Below, in pieces: positions 6,282 through 11,215 of a DNA stretch of 11,215 nt (its first letter is position 1; each line of letters starts with the position of its first letter). A program made the position numbers and the translations under genes. Location: NCBI GenBank assembly GCA_903825265.1, contig CAIJZW010000033.1:1-11215 (forward strand), given 5' to 3'. The notes below the pieces were generated by a model, which saw only the letters and a list, made by a program, of their open reading frames with translations, was not told where the DNA came from and searched no databases. Origin of the DNA: an uncultured bacterium (GTDB lineage: Bacteria; Patescibacteriota; Minisyncoccia; Phycocordibacterales; UBA9973).

Positions 6282-6292
6282 ATAGTTGTCAA
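6264..6292 (-). promoter_or_regulatory. Sigma-70-type promoter of the small membrane protein gene
   Basis: On the minus strand a perfect TTGACA (6292-6287) and TATAAG (6269-6264, five of six) are separated by exactly 17 bases. Transcription should start near 6257, giving a leader of about 35 bases before the ATG at 6221. It lies 20 bases after the ftsW stop codon, so the downstream genes can be expressed apart from the aspS-ftsW operon. Confidence 0.8.
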
Positions 6293-6312
6293 CATATTTA
6301 GGATATATAAAA

Positions 6313-7440
6313 TTATTTTTTAGTTGTTGTAGTAATTGGATTTTTTTGAAATTTTGAAATATTTAAAATTATGCCCATTAAGCCAATATCTAAAAGAAGG
6401 GCCGTTCCTCCATGTGACATAAAAACAAGAGGTACTCCTGTTAAGGGGAAGACTCCTATTATTGAAGCAATATTCATAAATGATTGAGCTGTAATAATTG
6501 TTATTATTCCTATAACAAAAAGCTTCGAAAATGAGTCAGGTGCATAGTGAGCTACTCTGTATCCCCTCATAGCAAAAGCAACATAAAGACAAATAATTAA
6601 TACAGAACCTATAAAGCCTGTTTCTTCTCCTACGACAGCAAAGATGGAATCTCCTTGTGGTTCTGGTAAATAATTAAATTTTTGGATACTTTGCCCTAAA
6701 CCTCTACCTGTTATTCCTCCTGATCCTATTGCTATTAAAGATTGTTGTATTTGGTATGAAGAAGTACTTCCATTTTGACTTGGGTTTAAAAATGTATTAA
6801 CTCTACTCTTTAAATATGGAGTAGTAAAAGCAAGAATTACGAAAGCAAGGATACTAACTATGATCATTCCAAGTATCCATTTCCATGGAGCTCCAGAGAC
6901 AAAGAGCATCACAAGACCTGTTCCTGTGATTAGAATTAAACTTTTTGTATCAGGTTGATTTATAAGTACTACAGTAATTATCCCAAGTAGAACAATAAGT
7001 GGAATTAAACTAAATCTAAAATCCTGAACTTTACCTTTTGCCCAAGAAAGCCAAGCGGAAAAATAAATAATAAATCCTATTTTTAAAAATTCTACAGGCT
7101 GAAAAGATAATCCAAAAATATTTACCCATCTACTTGATCCTCCGTGTGTAAAACCTAATCCAGGAACGAAAACAAGAGTGGTGATAATTATAGAAACAAT
7201 AAAAATAGGCAGAGAATATTGTCTCCAAAATTTATATGGTATACGTAATCCAAAATACAAAGCGACTATTCCCCCTACTAATCCAAATATTAATTGATTA
7301 AAAATAACAGCACAAAACTTCGATTCGTTTTTATTTAATATTCCTAATGATGCAGAAATAAACATAATAACTCCAATTATAATTAGAGAAAGAACTATTC
7401 CAAAAAACATTTTATCTATTTTATTTTTATTAGATGTCAT
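6313..7440 (-). CDS. ftsW: FtsW, SEDS-family lipid II glycosyltransferase for septal peptidoglycan
   Basis: A polytopic SEDS protein of 375 residues with about ten membrane helices. FtsW polymerises lipid II into glycan strands at the division site together with a class B PBP. Visible signatures are GGSSRWV (100-106), FQPVEFLK (113-120, the QPSE-type motif with Val for Ser), NQPD (161-164), the large extracellular loop LPEPQGDSIFAVVGEE (258-273) and SHGGTA (342-347, usually SYGGSS). D264 in that loop corresponds to the aspartate required for polymerisation in FtsW/RodA. Placement next to mraY, in a cluster with murG, favours FtsW over RodA, which sequence alone does not settle. It starts 15 bases after mraY in the same transcript and has no clear Shine-Dalgarno sequence. 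Confidence 0.93.
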   Translation of the reverse strand: MTSNKNKIDKMFFGIVLSLIIIGVIMFISASLGILNKNESKFCAVIFNQLIFGLVGGIVALYFGLRIPYKFWRQYSLPIFIVSIIITTLVFVPGLGFTHGGSSRWVNIFGLSFQPVEFLKIGFIIYFSAWLSWAKGKVQDFRFSLIPLIVLLGIITVVLINQPDTKSLILITGTGLVMLFVSGAPWKWILGMIIVSILAFVILAFTTPYLKSRVNTFLNPSQNGSTSSYQIQQSLIAIGSGGITGRGLGQSIQKFNYLPEPQGDSIFAVVGEETGFIGSVLIICLYVAFAMRGYRVAHYAPDSFSKLFVIGIITIITAQSFMNIASIIGVFPLTGVPLVFMSHGGTALLLDIGLMGIILNISKFQKNPITTTTKK

Positions 7441-7455
7441 TCTGTTTTTGGTAAA

Positions 7456-8514
7456 TTAACTTATTATATATATGATTACTCCTAGTATTGCTGTCATTAC
7501 ACTTATAATCCAATAGCGCATTGTTACTTTATATTTAGGCCATCCTAATGCTTCAAAATGATGGTGTAGTGGTGCAAAAAGGAAAACTTTTTTACCATTT
7601 CTTAGTTTACGAGATCCAATTTGTATAATATTTGAAAGAGAGGTTATGAAAAGAGGAAATGCAATTATCGGAAGAAGTAGAACTGTATCAGTTAAGAATG
7701 CAATAACAGATAATGTTACTGTTAATCCTATCATACCTGTTTCCCCCATATAAAAACGTGCTGGAGGGATATTAAACCAAAGAAAAGCAAGTATTCCTCC
7801 TGTAATAACAGCACAGAAGGTTGCAATATCTACCTGATTATTGAAAAAAGATATAAGTGTATAAGCGGTAAAAATAGAAGCGAGTACTCCCCCAGAAAGA
7901 CCATCTATTCCATCTATTACACTAGATGACCACAAAGAAATCATTACTAGAATAAAAAATGGTATAAAAAGATATCCTAAGTTTATAAATCCATACCATG
8001 GAATATATAATTCTGAAACTCCAAGTTTAAAATAAAACCATAATCCAATAACAACACCTAGAGATAATATTATTCCTATTTTAATATATCTTAAGATTAT
8101 TGGATCAGTTGTCCATTTACCTTTCCCAAAAATTTGTAAAAAATCATCCCCTAGTCCTATAAGTGAAGCAATTATAAGAGTAAAGAACGGTAAAAGAGTT
8201 TGACTACGACTGATAAAGTACATCTTGCTTGATGATTCATTTACAAAAACAAAATCTATTAAACTAACAATAGCTAGAGTAAGAATTACTGAAATCCAGA
8301 CTATCATACCCCCTGTACGAGGTGTTGATACTTCAGATTTATCATCATGGATTTTTGCAAACCCCCCGATTTCTTTTTCTGGAAGATTATTATTTCTAGA
8401 AACTCTGCGCCACATTCTATACTTATAAAAATAATGAGTAGCAATTGGAGTAAGAAGTATTCCAACAATAAAACTTATAACGGCTGGAAGAAAAATTTTT
8501 ATAGCATTAGTCAT
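7456..8514 (-). CDS. mraY: MraY, phospho-N-acetylmuramoyl-pentapeptide-transferase
   Basis: MraY transfers phospho-MurNAc-pentapeptide to undecaprenyl phosphate to make lipid I. This is a multi-helix membrane protein of 352 residues from the ATG at 8514. An in-frame ATG at 8541 would add nine residues; numbering here uses that longer form. Family signatures: STPRTGG (72-78), GLGDD (129-133), VIDGIDGL (208-215), WFNIPPARFYMGETG (255-269) and the MraY-specific HHHFE (326-330) followed by GW. Several positions differ from the usual consensus. S207 stands where the asparagine of NLTDGLDG is expected. E267 stands where the essential aspartate of MGDxGS is expected. Q136 replaces the lysine after DDY(L/I). 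The HHHFE motif rules out WecA-type relatives. The 8514 start overlaps the scpB stop by eight bases (ATGACTAA), which suggests coupled translation. Confidence 0.92.
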   Translation of the reverse strand: MTNAIKIFLPAVISFIVGILLTPIATHYFYKYRMWRRVSRNNNLPEKEIGGFAKIHDDKSEVSTPRTGGMIVWISVILTLAIVSLIDFVFVNESSSKMYFISRSQTLLPFFTLIIASLIGLGDDFLQIFGKGKWTTDPIILRYIKIGIILSLGVVIGLWFYFKLGVSELYIPWYGFINLGYLFIPFFILVMISLWSSSVIDGIDGLSGGVLASIFTAYTLISFFNNQVDIATFCAVITGGILAFLWFNIPPARFYMGETGMIGLTVTLSVIAFLTDTVLLLPIIAFPLFITSLSNIIQIGSRKLRNGKKVFLFAPLHHHFEALGWPKYKVTMRYWIISVMTAILGVIIYIIS

Positions 8515-9052
8515 TGTTTTCGTTTTGATTAAGAGTTCCATCTAAAGAAGCGACAACTTGTTCATAATTTGGTAGTTCTTTTATTGAAGTGACATTCATG
8601 AAAGATAAAGCTTCAAAAGTTGGACGATATAATATTTTTCTACTATCTTTGCTGTCTATGACTTTTTCAACAAGTCCTCTAACTAATAGATTACGGAGAA
8701 TAAAACTTGAATTTACACCACGTATATAATCCACCTCACTTCTTGAGATTCCATTTTTATATAAAACAATAGAAAGAGTTTCTAGTGCTGCCTTAGAAAG
8801 TTCTTTTGAAATTTCTTCTTTACGGATTGATTCAATAAGAGAAGAGAGTTCACCTGATGCGCCCAAAACAACTCTATCTTCCTTACGAACAAGCACAAGA
8901 CCACGAGATAATAATGATTGTTCGAGTTTTTTTAAAGCTTCTTCTATCTCTGTTTCATTTACTACTAAAAGTTCTGCTAATTTTTTAACAGAAATATCCT
9001 CTCCTTTATAAAATAATAACCCTTCTATTTTTGATTCTAATTCTATGGACAT
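8507..9052 (-). CDS. scpB: ScpB, segregation and condensation protein B
   Basis: ScpB is the dimeric winged-helix (kite) subunit that binds ScpA in the SMC-ScpAB condensin, which organises and segregates the chromosome. From the ATG at 9052 the protein has 181 residues. It opens with the typical IELESKIEGLLFYKGEDIS, followed by the first winged helix. The second begins near LSKAALETLSIVLYKNGISRSEVDYIRGVNSSFILRN in outline, with the family pattern of a helix, R-x-E-V/I-D-x-I-R-G-V and L-x-x-R-G-L-V. An ATG at 9097, six bases after the scpA stop, would add 15 residues that relatives lack. I prefer 9052 because the family starts there, though tight operon packing argues for 9097. Neither has a Shine-Dalgarno sequence. 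Confidence 0.92.
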   Translation of the reverse strand: MSIELESKIEGLLFYKGEDISVKKLAELLVVNETEIEEALKKLEQSLLSRGLVLVRKEDRVVLGASGELSSLIESIRKEEISKELSKAALETLSIVLYKNGISRSEVDYIRGVNSSFILRNLLVRGLVEKVIDSKDSRKILYRPTFEALSFMNVTSIKELPNYEQVVASLDGTLNQNENND

Positions 9053-9103
9053 AATGTTTATATCAGGTGTTGGACATCTTACTTGGCTGTACAACATCTG
9101 ATA

Positions 9104-9865
9104 TTAATTATCTGTTAATGGTTGTTTATTAATTTCTATATCTTCAAAAGAAGCATTTTGTATAACATCAATCAATCCTTCTCTTACTAATTCTAACATA
9201 GCAAGGAATGAAACAATAACATGAACCTTGGCCTCTTCCCCGCTTTCAGCCCCATGACTTTTAGAAAATTCTCGAAAAGAAAGATTCATAGCGCTTTGTA
9301 TTCTGTCTGTTAAATTATTTATAACTTCATCTATGTTTATGATTCTTTTGATTTCTATTTCTGGGAGTTTAACCTCTTTTTTAGGAACTTGAGCAAGAAC
9401 ATCTTCTATACACTTAGCCATGTTAGAAATTGTAATAGTGGGGTCAGGAGAAAATAATGGATCACTCCAAACACGATCAACAGGAGAAAAAATGATTTTT
9501 ATTCCAAAATTATTTTTTACTTCAATACTGGCATTTTTAATAATTTGATAAAGTTTTAATCTTGCTTCTAGGTCAACTATTTTTTCTGTTTCATCTTCTG
9601 TTAAAGATAGGTTTGGTAATAAAGATTTTGACTTAATGAGTATTAAAGTAGCTGCAATTAAAACGAAATAAGAAACATCATTTATGTTTTTATTTTCTTC
9701 AGAAAGAGATTTAATGTATGTAATATAATCATTTGTAACTTCAGCAAGAGAGATTTCATTCACAAAAAGCTTCCTTGCTTCTATAAGAGAAAGAAGTACA
9801 TCAAGTGGTCCCTCAAAGGCACTAGTTTTAACTTTATATAAAGATGAAGATATTACTTCTTCCAT
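9104..9865 (-). CDS. scpA: ScpA, kleisin subunit of the SMC condensin
   Basis: ScpA bridges the two SMC heads and carries ScpB. The product has 253 residues, the usual size. The N-terminal kleisin signature FEGPLDVLLSLIEARKL spans residues 17-33, followed by helices that contact the SMC neck (about 35-85, including the hydrophobic ATLILIKSKSLLP). A middle linker region binds ScpB. The C-terminal winged helix (about 205-246, HVIVSFLAMLELVREGLIDV) binds the SMC cap. The start codon lies two bases after the aspS stop and has a good Shine-Dalgarno, AAGGA, eight bases upstream, inside the end of aspS. scpB follows directly. No smc gene is in the window. Confidence 0.95.
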   Translation of the reverse strand: MEEVISSSLYKVKTSAFEGPLDVLLSLIEARKLFVNEISLAEVTNDYITYIKSLSEENKNINDVSYFVLIAATLILIKSKSLLPNLSLTEDETEKIVDLEARLKLYQIIKNASIEVKNNFGIKIIFSPVDRVWSDPLFSPDPTITISNMAKCIEDVLAQVPKKEVKLPEIEIKRIINIDEVINNLTDRIQSAMNLSFREFSKSHGAESGEEAKVHVIVSFLAMLELVREGLIDVIQNASFEDIEINKQPLTDN

Positions 9866-9867
9866 AA

Positions 9868-11214
9868 TTAAAATCCTTCATCTGTTAATCTCTCATCGAT
9901 TCTATTCATATCTCTTGGGAAGATACAAGCTTCACGTATATTTTTAAGTCCCAATATTTGCATTGTTATACGCTCAGCACCGAAAGCAAAACCGCCTTCA
10001 GGTGGAACACCGTATTTAAATGCTTCAAGAAACATCTTAACTTTAGATGGATCCATATTCCAAATTTTAACATGTTCTTCTAGTTGTTTTGAGTCATTTA
10101 TTCTTCTACCCCCTGATAGCCATTCAACTCCACGACAAATTAAATCCATCCCTTCATTATATTCTGGTTCTTCTGGGTTTGGATAAACATAAAAAGGTTT
10201 TTTACGGGTTGGATAGCCATAAATAAATATGAAATCTGAACCTGTTTCTTCTTTAATTATTTCACAAATTTCTCTTTCATCCTGAGAGTTTGTATCTTTT
10301 TCTCCACGAACATCACGTCCAAATTTATCAAAAATTTTCTGTTGTACTTCTCGAAGAGAAAGAGTTGGAGTTTTATCTAGCATAACGGGAAGTTCTGCTC
10401 CTAGCAATTTTAGATGTTCAGAATTTCTTTTTTTAATTTGATCTAAAATGTGTTTAACTGTATTTTCTGCCATATCACGAACATCAGTCCATGATTCTAT
10501 GAAAGCCATTTCTGCATCTAAAGAAACTACTTCTGTTAAATGTCTTGTTGTTGATGATGGTTCAGCTCGAAACACTTTATTTACAGAAAAACATCTTTCA
10601 AAAGCAGACATAACTATTTGTTTATAAAGTTGTGGTGATTGAGATAAAAATGCTTTTTTATCAAAATAATCTATTTGAAAGACTTCAGCTCCACCTTCAG
10701 CAGTAGCTGGAACCATACTTGGTGCTTGGAATTCAAAAAATAAATTTTCTTTCATAAACTCACGGAATGAATCTATAACAGTTTCTTCTATCTTAAATAT
10801 CGCTTGAACTTTAGGTTGTCTTAAAACTATTGATCTATTATCAAGTTCCGTTGTTAATTCTAAGTTATAACCGCTAAGAGATATATCGAATGGTAATGGC
10901 GCAGCTTCGGCTAAAATTTTAATTTCAATAATTTCTAATTCTAAATCTCCATTTAAAATTCCTTCTTTTATGTTTCTTTCTGGTCTTTTATTAACCTTAC
11001 CTTCTATTTTAACAGCAAATTCTTTACGTAAAGTTTTTCCAATTTCTAATGTTTCTGTATAGTTTGGCAAAATAACACCCTGAACAATACCAGTCATATC
11101 GCGAAAATCTAAAAAGATCATCTTTCCTTGATCACGTCTAATATCTACCCATCCCGAAATACTAACTGTAGAACCTATAAAATCTTTTAGATCTTTAATG
11201 TATGTACGCTGCAT
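9868..11214 (-). CDS. aspS: Aspartyl-tRNA synthetase, short archaeal-type form
   Basis: This class II synthetase attaches aspartate to tRNA-Asp. The N-terminal OB fold (about 15-105) binds the anticodon. The catalytic domain shows QSPQLYKQ (192-199), motif 2 FRAEPSSTTRHL (215-226) and motif 3 GVPPEGGFAFGAER (402-415). At 448 residues it is far shorter than the roughly 590 of the usual bacterial AspRS, because it lacks the bacterial GAD insertion and C-terminal extension. The catalytic core therefore belongs to the archaeal-type group, though the OB-fold segment GWVDIRRDQG reads more like bacterial forms. SLDAEM after motif 2 favours AspRS over AsnRS. Many short-type bacterial AspRS also charge tRNA-Asn for GatCAB amidation. 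The ATG is at 11214, one base from the window edge, so the gene appears complete but its promoter is not visible. Confidence 0.93.
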   Translation of the reverse strand: MQRTYIKDLKDFIGSTVSISGWVDIRRDQGKMIFLDFRDMTGIVQGVILPNYTETLEIGKTLRKEFAVKIEGKVNKRPERNIKEGILNGDLELEIIEIKILAEAAPLPFDISLSGYNLELTTELDNRSIVLRQPKVQAIFKIEETVIDSFREFMKENLFFEFQAPSMVPATAEGGAEVFQIDYFDKKAFLSQSPQLYKQIVMSAFERCFSVNKVFRAEPSSTTRHLTEVVSLDAEMAFIESWTDVRDMAENTVKHILDQIKKRNSEHLKLLGAELPVMLDKTPTLSLREVQQKIFDKFGRDVRGEKDTNSQDEREICEIIKEETGSDFIFIYGYPTRKKPFYVYPNPEEPEYNEGMDLICRGVEWLSGGRRINDSKQLEEHVKIWNMDPSKVKMFLEAFKYGVPPEGGFAFGAERITMQILGLKNIREACIFPRDMNRIDERLTDEGF

Positions 11215-11215
11215 A

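Noticed and set aside
6313..7440. RodA instead of FtsW
   Set aside because: Sequence motifs fit both, but location directly after mraY in a cluster with murG favours FtsW. It is kept as a minor alternative.
899..8532. Short open frames on the plus strand (for example 899-1090, 1036-1242, 1276-1461, 2265-2516, 4931-5254, 8225-8428)
   Set aside because: All lie opposite well-supported minus-strand genes, have low-complexity translations caused by AT richness, and show no recognisable domain or plausible start context.
9868..11214. Asparaginyl-tRNA synthetase
   Set aside because: The segment after motif 2 (HLTEVVSLDAEM) and the C-terminal part fit AspRS. AsnRS normally has a HLAEFWM-type sequence there.
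1..11215. CRISPR array, insertion sequence, phage genes, defence or toxin-antitoxin genes
   Set aside because: I saw no regularly spaced repeats, transposase or integrase motifs, or paired small genes of these kinds.

Overview
The window is a compact, AT-rich bacterial segment (roughly one third GC by eye) in which every recognisable gene lies on the minus strand, so transcription runs from right to left. The organism is probably a member of the Candidate Phyla Radiation (Patescibacteria, Parcubacteria-like). That is an inference from short tightly packed genes, the short archaeal-type AspRS, a tRNA without encoded CCA, divergent MraY/FtsW and a reduced division/cell-wall cluster. All eleven protein genes end in TAA, and nothing suggests a non-standard genetic code.

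In transcription order, the right half (11214 to 6313) is one dense operon: aspS (archaeal-type aspartyl-tRNA synthetase), scpA and scpB (kleisin and winged-helix subunits of the SMC condensin), mraY (lipid I synthesis) and ftsW (SEDS glycosyltransferase/division protein). Gaps are a few bases or overlaps. It joins protein synthesis, chromosome segregation and septal peptidoglycan synthesis in one transcript. The transcript's promoter lies outside the window.

The middle (6312 to 4227) looks like an insertion into what is normally a continuous mraY-ftsW-murG block. It holds a four-helix membrane protein of unknown function with a strong TTGACA-17-TATAAG promoter that carries a palindrome, then a terminator, a membrane-anchored META-domain protein and a GNAT acetyltransferase. 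murD and murC, often found in this stretch of the cluster in other bacteria, are absent here.

The left part (4226 to 176) resumes with murG (lipid II synthesis), gltX (glutamyl-tRNA synthetase, overlapping or abutting murG), a secreted coiled-coil M23 peptidase of the PcsB/EnvC type, and tRNA-Leu(UAA) followed by a 15-bp terminator hairpin. MraY, MurG, FtsW and the M23 enzyme would successively make lipid I, make lipid II, polymerise it and cut septal wall.

The leftmost 135 bases contain no gene. They hold a conspicuously GC-rich, foldable element whose two ends resemble the tRNA T-arm, and a possible leftward promoter for a gene outside the window. Several genes (murG, the META gene, the GNAT gene and the M23 gene) have a -10-like hexamer only 6 to 10 bases before the ATG, which suggests leaderless or near-leaderless mRNAs.

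I did not find a clearly new defence or mobile system. The best leads are the GC-rich element at 49-134, the altered active-site residues in MraY, and the palindrome-bearing promoter at 6263-6292.
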